From CAYJIL01 sp964370235 (GTDB taxonomy: Bacteria; Bacteroidota; Bacteroidia; Bacteroidales; Rikenellaceae): a DNA stretch of 34,228 bases. Below are positions 23,500 to 31,456 of the stretch, piece after piece. The notes under the pieces were generated by a model that saw nothing but the letters and a program-made list of their open reading frames with translations, made no database searches and was not told where the DNA came from. The stretch spans positions 1-34,228 of the forward strand of contig CAYJIL010000014.1 of the NCBI GenBank assembly GCA_964370235.1, in the 5' to 3' direction. The translations under genes were made by a program, and so were the position numbers. How positions within the stretch are numbered: the first letter of the stretch is position 1; every line of letters begins with the position of its first letter.

Positions 23500-25917
23500 T
23501 TACACCAAAGCAAACTCTAACAACTGATCTAAATTCTCTATATAGTGGAAATTAAGACCTACGATATATTCTTCTTTAATTTCCGAAATATCTTTTTTGT
23601 TTTCGCTACTTAGAACAATGTCGGTAATACCGGCACGCTTAGCAGCTAGTATTTTTTCTTTTAGGCCACCAACAGGTAGTACTCTACCACGCAAAGTAGC
23701 CTCACCTGTCATAGCAACACCGCTACGCACCTTGCGACCTGTTAGTAGCGAGGCAATAGATGTTACCATTGTGATACCTGCACTAGGGCCATCCTTAGGC
23801 ACAGCACCCTCGGGCACGTGAATGTGAATTACACTCTCTTCGATTAGCTTTTGATCGATGCCTAGTTGTGCAGCGTGTGATTTAATCCAGCTTAGAGCAA
23901 TTGTAGCCGACTCTTTCATTACATCGCCCAAATTACCCGTTAGCTGCAAACCGCCCTTGCCTTTTGATAGTGATGATTCGATATATAGAATATCGCCACC
24001 CACTTCGGTCCATGCAAGACCTGTCACAACACCTACTATTTCGTTACCCTCATATATGTCTCTAACATAGCGAGGAACGCCCAATATCTTCTCTACATCG
24101 GCTATCGAAAGCTCTGCCTTGTATTTTTCGGCCATACCAATTTGCTTGGCTCTAAAGCGTGCAATCTTGGCAATGCGCTTGTCTAGTGTACGAACACCCG
24201 ACTCACGAGTATATTGGCTAATGATTTTATCTAGTACTTCTCTCGTTAGCTTTAGTTGACGCCCCATTACACCGTGCGCCTCTAGCTGACGAGGTAGCAA
24301 GTGCTCTTTTGCTATCTCTATTTTCTCTTCTTGTAGGTAGCCCGACACGTTTATCATCTCCATACGGTCACGAAGAGCAGGAGAGATTGAACCCACGTTG
24401 TTAGCCGTAGCAATGAATAGCACCTTTGATAGGTCATATTCTGCATCTAGGTAGTTATCGTGGAACGTAGTGTTTTGCTCGGGATCTAGCACCTCTAGCA
24501 GAGCAGACGCTGGGTCACCATGGTTTGAACGGCCTACTTTGTCTATCTCGTCTAGTATAACAACTGGGTTTGAAGTACCTGCACGGCGTATTGTTTGAAT
24601 GATACGACCCGGCATAGCACCAATGTATGTACGGCGGTGGCCACGAATTTCGGCCTCGTCATGCAAACCACCTAGTGCAATGCGCCCAAACTTGCGGTTT
24701 AGCGCACGAGCAACCGATTTACCTAGCGATGTTTTACCCACTCCCGGAGGGCCATATAGGCACAGGATAGGGGATTTAAGGTCGCCTTTTAGTTTTAGAA
24801 CAGCAATGTGCTCTAGTATGCGATCCTTAACCTCGTCTAGCCCAAAGTGGTCGGCATCTAAACGTTTTTTAACGTTCTTTAGGTCTAGATGATCTTTGGT
24901 GGTTTGGTTCCACGGTAGATCTACTAGCAGTTGTAGGTAGTTCATCTGCACCGAGAACTCTGCCACAGCAGGATTCATGCGCTCGATTTTTGTTACCTCA
25001 CGCTCAAATAGCTCTTTAACCTCTTTGTTCCAGCGTTTTTTTGCAGCCCTCTCGCGTAGCTCGTCTATTTCACGGTCGGATGGGTCGCCCCCAAGTTCTT
25101 CTTGTAGGGTGCGCATCTGCTGTTGTAGATAGTACTCACGCTGCTGTATGTCAAGGTCACGCTTTACTTTTTGTTGTATTTCGTTTTTAAGCTGAAGTAG
25201 CTGGTTCTCTTTAATGAGAACCTCTAGCAGCCTTTGCGCACGAATAAGCAGACCCGGAGCCTCTAGCAAGTATTGGCGATCTGAGTCTGAAAGGTCGATA
25301 TTCGAACTAATAAAGTTGATTAGACCTCGTTTTGAATCTATGTTTTTAATTGCAAAAGTAGCCTCCTTTGGCACCGATGGCGAAAGGCTAACTATATCTA
25401 GTGCAATTTCTTTAACACTCTCGACTAGGGCGTTAAATTTTACGTTATCATCGTCTGGATCGATATCCTTTAGAGGGTTAATTCTAGCCTTGTAGAATGG
25501 CTGAGAGCTAACATACTCTACAGCTTCGAACTTTTCGACACCGTGCAAAATTACGGTAATATTACCACCCGGCATATCCAATACTTTGAGGATGCGAGCC
25601 ACCGTACCAACACGATATAGATCGTCTGGAGTAGGATCGTCAACAGCTACCTCTTTTTGAAGGACAGCACCAAGCAAACCACCAACTGCCTCGACATCAC
25701 GAACCAGTTTCATTGATTTCTCACGACCAACAGTAATGGGGGTTATTGCTCCCGGGAACAAGACACTACTTCGTAGTGTTAGAATAGGCAATACCTCGGG
25801 TACATCAACCTGAGAAAGCTCTTCATTCTCGGGCGACATAATGGATATTACCTGACTTTTAGAATCCAATATATCAGATATATTGGAAAGGTCTTCATAT
25901 ATATATTTCTTTTTCAT
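23500..25917 (-). CDS. lon: ATP-dependent Lon protease
   Basis: Lon degrades misfolded and regulatory proteins in the cytoplasm. The 805-residue protein has an N-terminal substrate domain (about 40-235), a coiled-coil linker, an AAA+ module with Walker A GPPGVGKT (about residue 389) and Walker B VVILDEID, and the Lon protease domain with catalytic Ser in PKDGPSAG and Lys in GGLKEK, 43 residues apart as in E. coli Lon. A GTG two codons upstream (25923) could also start the frame; ATG 25917 is preferred because the promoter lies only about 10 bp upstream. nadA follows in the same operon. Confidence 0.95.
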   Translation of the reverse strand: MKKKYIYEDLSNISDILDSKSQVISIMSPENEELSQVDVPEVLPILTLRSSVLFPGAITPITVGREKSMKLVRDVEAVGGLLGAVLQKEVAVDDPTPDDLYRVGTVARILKVLDMPGGNITVILHGVEKFEAVEYVSSQPFYKARINPLKDIDPDDDNVKFNALVESVKEIALDIVSLSPSVPKEATFAIKNIDSKRGLINFISSNIDLSDSDRQYLLEAPGLLIRAQRLLEVLIKENQLLQLKNEIQQKVKRDLDIQQREYYLQQQMRTLQEELGGDPSDREIDELRERAAKKRWNKEVKELFEREVTKIERMNPAVAEFSVQMNYLQLLVDLPWNQTTKDHLDLKNVKKRLDADHFGLDEVKDRILEHIAVLKLKGDLKSPILCLYGPPGVGKTSLGKSVARALNRKFGRIALGGLHDEAEIRGHRRTYIGAMPGRIIQTIRRAGTSNPVVILDEIDKVGRSNHGDPASALLEVLDPEQNTTFHDNYLDAEYDLSKVLFIATANNVGSISPALRDRMEMINVSGYLQEEKIEIAKEHLLPRQLEAHGVMGRQLKLTREVLDKIISQYTRESGVRTLDKRIAKIARFRAKQIGMAEKYKAELSIADVEKILGVPRYVRDIYEGNEIVGVVTGLAWTEVGGDILYIESSLSKGKGGLQLTGNLGDVMKESATIALSWIKSHAAQLGIDQKLIEESVIHIHVPEGAVPKDGPSAGITMVTSIASLLTGRKVRSGVAMTGEATLRGRVLPVGGLKEKILAAKRAGITDIVLSSENKKDISEIKEEYIVGLNFHYIENLDQLLEFALV

Positions 25918-25933
25918 AATCACATTTAAGATG

Positions 25934-25965
25934 CAAATTTATTAAAATTTATCTGCTACTACAAA
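25934..25965 (-). promoter_or_regulatory. Promoter of lon-nadA
   Basis: Minus strand TTTG (25965-25962), 20 bp, TAAATTTG (25941-25934): a full match to the Bacteroidetes housekeeping pattern. It predicts a leader of only about 10 nt before the ATG. Confidence 0.7.
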
Positions 25966-26247
25966 TTAAGTATATTAAAATAAAACATAATATTAAATGG
26001 AGATGCAGAAAGAGTAGAAAACGATGATATTCGTCTATTTTTGGAGATCACTATATATAACGAAATCAACAAAATAAATATTACACAGGGTAACAATCCA
26101 TGCAAAATACAACTTTATACCTATTGTTTTACACTTACATTATTGCAACCTTTGCATTTTGTACCTCACTTAATGCGTCTTTTAACCTGTTAAGAGTGCA
26201 TTAGAGAAGTAATTTGTAATAGTAAAATGTAAATATAAACATAAAAA
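25966..26247 (+). promoter_or_regulatory. Intergenic region with promoter and leader hairpin of the cysteate synthase gene
   Basis: TTG (26124-26126), 20 bp, AACCTTTG (26147-26154) is a near-consensus promoter. Downstream, TAATGC (26171-26176) pairs with GCATTA (26198-26203), and inside it TTTTAAC pairs with GTTAAGAG-like sequence (CTGTTAAGAG), giving a long hairpin with an interior mismatch. It could be an operator or leader regulator. 25966-26110 shows nothing recognisable. Confidence 0.45.
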
Positions 26248-27534
26248 ATGAACTTCACACCAACAAAATACTCAATTTTTAATGTCGAGACAAAAAATAG
26301 CGTAGCCGAAAAAGGTTGGACGCTAGAAGATTCGACACATCCTAGCTCACTTATTAGAGCAGATTACGCTGCTAAGCAAATAGAGGAAAAGGGAGAGGAG
26401 TTTGGTTTATACAAATATTGCGACTGGCTACCTGTGCACCGCATGCTCAAAGGATCGAACCCTCCTGTTACCTACAAAAGTGGCCCGTTGGCAGATTTCC
26501 TTGGGCTAGAGAACTTGTATATTACCTTTAGTGGTTACTTCCCAAAGGTGGGTGCAAATATGTCGACTTGCTCGTTTAAAGAGACCGAGGCATATAGTGT
26601 ATGTGGTCGCATGAAAGAAGATATGCCGGGTGTACTAGTAGTATCGTCGGCAGGAAACACGGCTAGAGCATTTGCAAAAGTGTGTTCAGAAAACAACATT
26701 CCTTTGCTACTTACTGTACCCGAAGATAATATCTCGGCACTATGGTTCGAGAAACCTCTTAACCCATGTGTTAAGCTAATATGTAGCAAGAGCGGAGCAG
26801 ACTATTTTGATGCAATTCACCTTGGTAATTTGGCTTGTCAGAGCGACTATTTTTATGCCGAAGGAGGAGCAAAGAACATAGCACGTCGTGACGGTATGGC
26901 TACAACTACACTATCGGCAGCTCTTAAGATTGGAAGAATTCCAGATTACTATTTTCAGGCTGTAGGTAGCGGTACTGGTGCAATTGCTGCATGGGAGGCA
27001 AACCTACGTCTAATAGAGGATGGTCGATTTGGCGATCACAAAATGAAACTTATTGTATCGCAAAATGCTCCATTCACAATTATGTCTGATGCATGGCAAG
27101 AGCGCTCACGCGAGCTACCAATGCTAGAGGATGGGCTTGCTCGCACACAAGTAGAGCAAATCGATGCAAAAGTACTATCTAACCGCAAACCTCCTTACTC
27201 AATATCGGGTGGTCTTTATGATGCACTTATCGACAGCGATGGCGATATTGTTAACGTAGAGAACGAGGCAGCACGTGAGGCAGCAATTCTATTCAAAGAG
27301 CTAGAAGGTGCCGATATACACCCAGCTGCTGCTGTTGCAGTTGCATCGCTTATCGAGAGCGTAAAAAGCGGTGTGGTAGATAAAGATAAAGTAATAATGC
27401 TTAATATCACTGGTGGTGGCGAAGACCTTTTCAAAGAGGGCAAAGAGCTATTCTACCTAAAGCCATCTATTGTTTTTGACATTAACCCAGATGCCGAAGA
27501 TGTAATAGCAAAATGTGAGGCACTATTCAAATAG
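26248..27534 (+). CDS. Cysteate synthase-like PLP enzyme (threonine synthase paralogue)
   Basis: The 428-residue PLP-dependent enzyme resembles threonine synthase but its signature blocks fit cysteate synthase, which makes L-cysteate from O-phosphoserine and sulfite. The PLP lysine is Lys111 in TCSFKETEAY (cysteate synthases carry SFKE-like, whereas ThrC typically has FKD). Blocks DWLPVHRML, VTYKSGPLADFLGLENLYI, VVSSAGNTARAFA, GGAKNIARRDGM, YFQAVGSGTGAIAAWEA and MLNITGGGE agree. Length is normal. It stands alone between lon and a phage-like module with its own terminator. In gut Bacteroidetes cysteate feeds sulfonolipids (capnine type), so a lipid role is inferred. Plain threonine synthase is the alternative; the assignment rests on remembered family patterns. 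Confidence 0.72.
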   Translation: MNFTPTKYSIFNVETKNSVAEKGWTLEDSTHPSSLIRADYAAKQIEEKGEEFGLYKYCDWLPVHRMLKGSNPPVTYKSGPLADFLGLENLYITFSGYFPKVGANMSTCSFKETEAYSVCGRMKEDMPGVLVVSSAGNTARAFAKVCSENNIPLLLTVPEDNISALWFEKPLNPCVKLICSKSGADYFDAIHLGNLACQSDYFYAEGGAKNIARRDGMATTTLSAALKIGRIPDYYFQAVGSGTGAIAAWEANLRLIEDGRFGDHKMKLIVSQNAPFTIMSDAWQERSRELPMLEDGLARTQVEQIDAKVLSNRKPPYSISGGLYDALIDSDGDIVNVENEAAREAAILFKELEGADIHPAAAVAVASLIESVKSGVVDKDKVIMLNITGGGEDLFKEGKELFYLKPSIVFDINPDAEDVIAKCEALFK

Positions 27535-27552
27535 AGCCAAATACAAAATATT

Positions 27553-27602
27553 AAGAGGCTATCCAAAATCACGATTAAGTGACTGAGGATAGCCTCTTTT
27601 TT
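27553..27602. terminator. Bidirectional terminator between cysteate synthase and phage-like module
   Basis: Arms GAGGCTATCC (27555-27564) and GGATAGCCTC (27587-27596) pair, with a smaller inner TCAC/GTGA stem. Six T follow on the plus strand; on the minus strand the run is short. It ends the plus-strand enzyme gene and probably the minus-strand portal operon. Confidence 0.75.
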
Positions 27603-27621
27603 ATTACAGCCTATCAAACAG

Positions 27622-29523
27622 TTAACTCTGTGGCGGGGCTGCTTCTTTTGTTTGCTCTAGCTCGAGAAGTAGCTTGTCGGCAAATGGCAGCGAACAATTC
27701 CGCAAGAAAATTTCGCTGGTAATATAGCCATTATTTAGCATCGACATCAAAAGATCGTCGAACGCTTGCCTATAAACTGGAGTATCGAACGACTGAGCAA
27801 CCACAACTCCATAGTCGACCATTTGTCGCACCTTGTCGGGCTCATAAAGCATAGTAGATAGCTTGTCAGAGCCAATAGACACGTAGCGAGGTTCTCGGTA
27901 GAATTGTGTTATCACGCTCAGTAGTTTTTCGTCTCTATGGCATCTATAATCTCTCATTGCCTCAAAGAGCACTTTGTGGTTGAGCATACCATTCTCGGTT
28001 TGCTGTGCATATAGGCTCGATGGTGTTCCCGAAGGGGGCTGCAAACCCTGCATAGCACCCGACATTCCCGATATTTGGCGCATGAGATCCATTTGCAAAG
28101 AGAGCATAGCTTGTGCACCAACAGTTGAACTTGACGATGTAATTTGGTGTGGAGCTACATTTTGCGAAGTGGGACGATAAACAATTACTCCGTTGGTTTT
28201 TACATACTCATCGGCAAAATCCTCAACCGTATATCCATCGGGAATCGAGCTCTCGGGAATCATTAACACCCCCTTGGCAGATGTACCCATAATGAAATCG
28301 ATCATAACAATCAGTCTATTAATATAACGCTGAATATCAATCAAGTCCGAAATAGAACTACGCAACTGCCCATCGGTCATTGGCATTAGTGCCATGGTGT
28401 ATGGGTGGCTCTCGTGATTGAATGGGTTTTCGGTTTGAGCCAATAGCTGCCCCGTGGGAGCCAAATGACTCACATGCCAATAGTAATCGTAGTGGCGATG
28501 CAGCTCGATTAGTGGCACATCATCAGCCGCAATTCCCTCCTCGGCTGCCATGGCTATGCGCTGGTCGTTCATTTGCTGCACTTGCGATTTGCTGAGTTGT
28601 GATATTTGCTGTGTACCGTCTGCCCAATCGTGAATTGAGTTAACCCAACGACCTTTGCGCTGCCACACTTCGATAACCCTAAACTTACCACTCTCCGATG
28701 ATACGTAAAAAGATAGTTGTCGTAATTCATCGCCACTAAGGCCATGCAGGTGGGTTACATCGTCGACATAACGACTCACTCCCCCACTTACGCCATATAT
28801 CTTTGCCAACTGCTGCTCGTCTGCCTTGCTTGATGCAAAGTTAAATACCAAATCATCCCACGTGTAGTCGTGCAATTCGCCTATCACTCTAATATCGCTC
28901 ATGCGAGGATCTTCGATATCGCCATTAAAAAACAGACGATTGATATTCACCATAGACACGGTAGCATCATATCTATTTTTGGCAGGAATGAGGTCATAAC
29001 GCACTTTAACACAGCCAATGCCAGCAAGCAATAGCTCTTCGAGAATTGCAATATCTAGCTTTGCAATACCATTAAGGGTGTGCGAAGCACCTAGCGCATT
29101 GGTGAGCATTAAGCTAACACTATCGTTCTCTCGCCCACGAGCATAAACAACACTCTGGCTAGGCGAAGCGAGCAACTGCCCCGTTAGGTTACGCACATAT
29201 TGGCTAATGAAATTGTATTTGAGCGGAATTTTGCCTCCTCGTGAAATTACTTCGTCCTCACGCACCATAGCCCCCTTTTGGTCGGGATCTTCGACATAAT
29301 CGCTCCATTGGTCACCATTGCGATAGCGTAAATTGCGTATGCGCTCGGTTCGCACCGACGAAAGGTTATCGTAGTAACTCGCACAGTTTTGTAGTAGAGC
29401 TAACTGCTGAGGCGAAGCAGCCAAAATTTTCTTTTGCAAAGCAGAGGCAGCCTTGCTACCTTGCCTTTTTTGCCCACTCCCCACAAAGGAGTGTAGCCTC
29501 TCTTTTGTCATTTGTTCTATCAT
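27622..29523 (-). CDS. Phage portal protein (P22/crAss-like type)
   Basis: The 633-residue product matches podovirus portal proteins: an N-terminal YRNGDQWSDY region (about 67-76) with NFISQYVRNLTGQLL, LFFNGDIEDPRMSDI, a middle crown/wing region, and LIDIQRYINRLIVMIDFI plus ISGMSGAMQGLQ in the stem. In virions it forms the dodecameric ring through which DNA is packaged and ejected. It is the third gene of a minus-strand operon, starting 2 bp after the preceding stop. No terminase or capsid gene lies beside it. No frameshift or internal stop is seen and codon style resembles the host. It could belong to a remnant, a domesticated device or a gene-transfer-agent-like locus. Confidence 0.72.
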   Translation of the reverse strand: MIEQMTKERLHSFVGSGQKRQGSKAASALQKKILAASPQQLALLQNCASYYDNLSSVRTERIRNLRYRNGDQWSDYVEDPDQKGAMVREDEVISRGGKIPLKYNFISQYVRNLTGQLLASPSQSVVYARGRENDSVSLMLTNALGASHTLNGIAKLDIAILEELLLAGIGCVKVRYDLIPAKNRYDATVSMVNINRLFFNGDIEDPRMSDIRVIGELHDYTWDDLVFNFASSKADEQQLAKIYGVSGGVSRYVDDVTHLHGLSGDELRQLSFYVSSESGKFRVIEVWQRKGRWVNSIHDWADGTQQISQLSKSQVQQMNDQRIAMAAEEGIAADDVPLIELHRHYDYYWHVSHLAPTGQLLAQTENPFNHESHPYTMALMPMTDGQLRSSISDLIDIQRYINRLIVMIDFIMGTSAKGVLMIPESSIPDGYTVEDFADEYVKTNGVIVYRPTSQNVAPHQITSSSSTVGAQAMLSLQMDLMRQISGMSGAMQGLQPPSGTPSSLYAQQTENGMLNHKVLFEAMRDYRCHRDEKLLSVITQFYREPRYVSIGSDKLSTMLYEPDKVRQMVDYGVVVAQSFDTPVYRQAFDDLLMSMLNNGYITSEIFLRNCSLPFADKLLLELEQTKEAAPPQS

Positions 29524-29525
29524 AA

Positions 29526-30419
29526 CTACTGTGCAAAGGGGTTAGCATACATGTCAAAACTGCCTTGCTGGGGGAGCACTGCCCCTTTTTCTCTTTCGCT
29601 ATATGCCTTTTGAATGGCACGTGATAGCTCTAGCGAACGGGTACTCTCGTTTTTGGCTCTTTGGTATGAACCTAGCAAATTGCGTTTTGCAGCCTCCTCG
29701 TATAGTTGCGAAAGATCGTTACCATACAGTGGCACACGCTCACCATCTGCCGAGGTTACATACAACAATGGCTCGCTAGGTTGTGTGCGTTTGCGCTCCT
29801 CTTTTTCTCTGTCGTACTGCTGTTTTTGTGACAAAAGATCTTTTGCCGAACGATCACGCTGTGCCTGAAGCTCTTTACTGCCCTCGATTTTTTGCTCTTG
29901 TAGATTAATGCTAGCGTCAATCTTTTGCTGTTGGTTTTGGTTTTTGTGCTCTATATTTTCTTGTGCTATGCGCTCTCGGCTCTGGGTTTGCATAGTTTTA
30001 TCGGCACTCGATAGCATATCGCTAGCCAAATTCTCCATGGTTTTTTGTCTCGAAATAGCCTCTTTGAGCTTACCTTGTGCATACTCTCGTTTATCGTGAC
30101 GATAATCTTGGTATGCTTGCTCGATTTGCCGCATGGTCTCTTGGGGGTCGCTCACTTGGGGAGCTCTGCCCGGGCGAACACCTGCCGATGCTGCAATACC
30201 TTGCCCAATGAGCGTAAACATAGAGTTTAGGGCAGTTAGGCGATTAGCCTGCTTTTGTCGCTGTATCCATTCACTATTAAAGGTAGGAGGGTTATCTGCC
30301 GCAGCTGCCGTAGCATCTTGTGATGCTATATTCAACTGTGATAGAGCCTTTTGAAAATTATCAATCGACTGATTCTTTTGCTTTTCGTACTCCTTACCAA
30401 TACTACCTTGCTCAACCAT
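29526..30419 (-). CDS. Coiled-coil phage-like structural or ejection protein
   Basis: The 297-residue protein is rich in Gln, Lys and Glu, with a long predicted coiled coil (about 75-205, including EKQKNQS, AQENIEHKNQNQQQ and SRERIAQ) and a short hydrophobic segment near 45-65 (LNSMFTLIGQGIAASAG). No enzyme motif is visible. The start is ATG 30419, because a GGAGGT Shine-Dalgarno sits 5 bp upstream within the previous gene's stop region; an upstream in-frame ATG at 30452 is less likely. It is between the small ejection-like gene and the portal gene, where podoviruses keep internal virion proteins. Assignment by context; confidence moderate that it is a gene, low for the role. Confidence 0.6.
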   Translation of the reverse strand: MVEQGSIGKEYEKQKNQSIDNFQKALSQLNIASQDATAAAADNPPTFNSEWIQRQKQANRLTALNSMFTLIGQGIAASAGVRPGRAPQVSDPQETMRQIEQAYQDYRHDKREYAQGKLKEAISRQKTMENLASDMLSSADKTMQTQSRERIAQENIEHKNQNQQQKIDASINLQEQKIEGSKELQAQRDRSAKDLLSQKQQYDREKEERKRTQPSEPLLYVTSADGERVPLYGNDLSQLYEEAAKRNLLGSYQRAKNESTRSLELSRAIQKAYSEREKGAVLPQQGSFDMYANPFAQ

Positions 30420-30423
30420 AACC

Positions 30424-30951
30424 CTACCTCCTATTTTTAATTCCAAATCCATTGCCTAGTAGCGCCTCATTCCCAATTACCGAACCTGCTACTTGGCCAA
30501 TATTATCTACCAAACCACTCATCGCCGATGATTTTGCCGATTGAATTTCGTAACGCATATTATCTAATCTGTTCTTCTCGTTGCGATAACTACTCTCAAT
30601 CTCTCGATCACGCCTGTCGCCCTGTGCAGCAACATTTGATATGGTGTTGGCATAATCGTCGTTTAGTTCGGCTGCATAGGCAACCTTTGCCTCGTCGGAT
30701 AAGCCACGCGAAACTACACTATCTGATAGTTTTCGTTGTTGTTCTTTATGTTGTTTGCGCTGTGATGATAGTGCCGACTTAACAGCACTTGTGTCCAAAA
30801 TATCGGTGTTAGACTCTTGGTTATACCACTGCTGAATCTCTTCTTCTCGTTGATTCAAAATTTTTGACTTGGCACGAGAACTATTGGCAGCCGATATTCC
30901 CGATACAATCGACCCCGCGAGCGATGCTGCTCCAGCTATTAATCCAATCAT
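30424..30951 (-). CDS. Small ejection-protein-like phage protein
   Basis: The 175-residue protein starts with a Gly/Ala-rich hydrophobic stretch (residues 2-25, LIAGAASLAGSIVSGISAAN), followed by a charged coiled coil and a second small hydrophobic segment (about 148-162, SAMSGLVDNIGQVAGSVIG). This plan is like T7 gp14-type internal core proteins and microvirus pilot proteins, which enter the host membrane during DNA delivery. It opens the portal operon; the stop lies 4 bp before the next start. No Shine-Dalgarno is visible upstream. Role inferred from layout and location only. Confidence 0.55.
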   Translation of the reverse strand: MIGLIAGAASLAGSIVSGISAANSSRAKSKILNQREEEIQQWYNQESNTDILDTSAVKSALSSQRKQHKEQQRKLSDSVVSRGLSDEAKVAYAAELNDDYANTISNVAAQGDRRDREIESSYRNEKNRLDNMRYEIQSAKSSAMSGLVDNIGQVAGSVIGNEALLGNGFGIKNRR

Positions 30952-31198
30952 AATCTTATATTTTCAAAGGTTAGTACTCGATTATTATTATGTTGCTATT
31001 CCCCCAAACAGCACATTGGTTAAAGCTTTATGCCACAAATATAGGGATAAAAAAGTGTAACTTCCAAATAAAAGTACAATTTACAAACAAAATAATTCAA
31101 TAAATATTTGCATTACTACAAATATTGTTAGTATCTTTGTAATGGGTTGGGCGGCGATATTGCCACATTTGAGCTATACAAAAAGGAGGTAGAGAGTC
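30952..31198. promoter_or_regulatory. Divergent promoter region of the phage-like module
   Basis: For the plus-strand operon, TTTG (31107-31110), 21 bp and TATCTTTG (31132-31139) form a host-type promoter. A strong Shine-Dalgarno AAAGGAGG (31182-31189) precedes the start codon by 9 bp, unusual for this group. For the minus operon, a near-consensus AACCTTTG lies about 20 bp upstream of the start codon. The central 31000-31090 is AT-rich with no recognisable element. Confidence 0.65.
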
Positions 31199-31453
31199 AT
31201 GAACGGCAAGGTAAAAGATCAATTTTTGAACAGAACACAACAAATTAGGGATAGCCTAGTAGAGAGAATTGAACAGGTAGCCTCTAACGAACTATCGCAC
31301 GATGAGATTAAGCAAATTAAAGAGTTAACAGCAGTAGTGCGAGAGCTCGACAAGATGGTGCGTGAGAACCGAGGTGAGATAGATTCAGCCCACGAGAGTT
31401 GTAACGATTTTCTCGAAGAGATAATATCTAAATCGATAATTGAGGAGAAGTAG
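31199..31453 (+). CDS. Short coiled-coil protein of unknown function
   Basis: This 84-residue protein is acidic and mostly helical, with heptad-like patterns (EQVASNELSHDEIKQIKEL, VRELDKMV). It has no signal peptide or membrane segment. A perfect AAAGGAGG site 9 bp upstream marks the start as real. The stop is 3 bp before the 848-residue gene, so it may be a regulator, chaperone or assembly helper for that protein. It could also be an interaction partner of the coiled-coil protein in the other operon. Confidence 0.65.
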   Translation: MNGKVKDQFLNRTQQIRDSLVERIEQVASNELSHDEIKQIKELTAVVRELDKMVRENRGEIDSAHESCNDFLEEIISKSIIEEK

Positions 31454-31456
31454 ATT

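Noticed and set aside
26248..27534. Ordinary threonine synthase (ThrC)
   Set aside because: The active-site SFKE and several long conserved blocks fit the cysteate synthase branch better; kept as an alternative only.
30420..30452. Upstream start at 30452 for the 297-residue coiled-coil gene
   Set aside because: It would overlap the previous gene by 29 bp and ignore the GGAGGT site placed 5 bp before the ATG at 30419.
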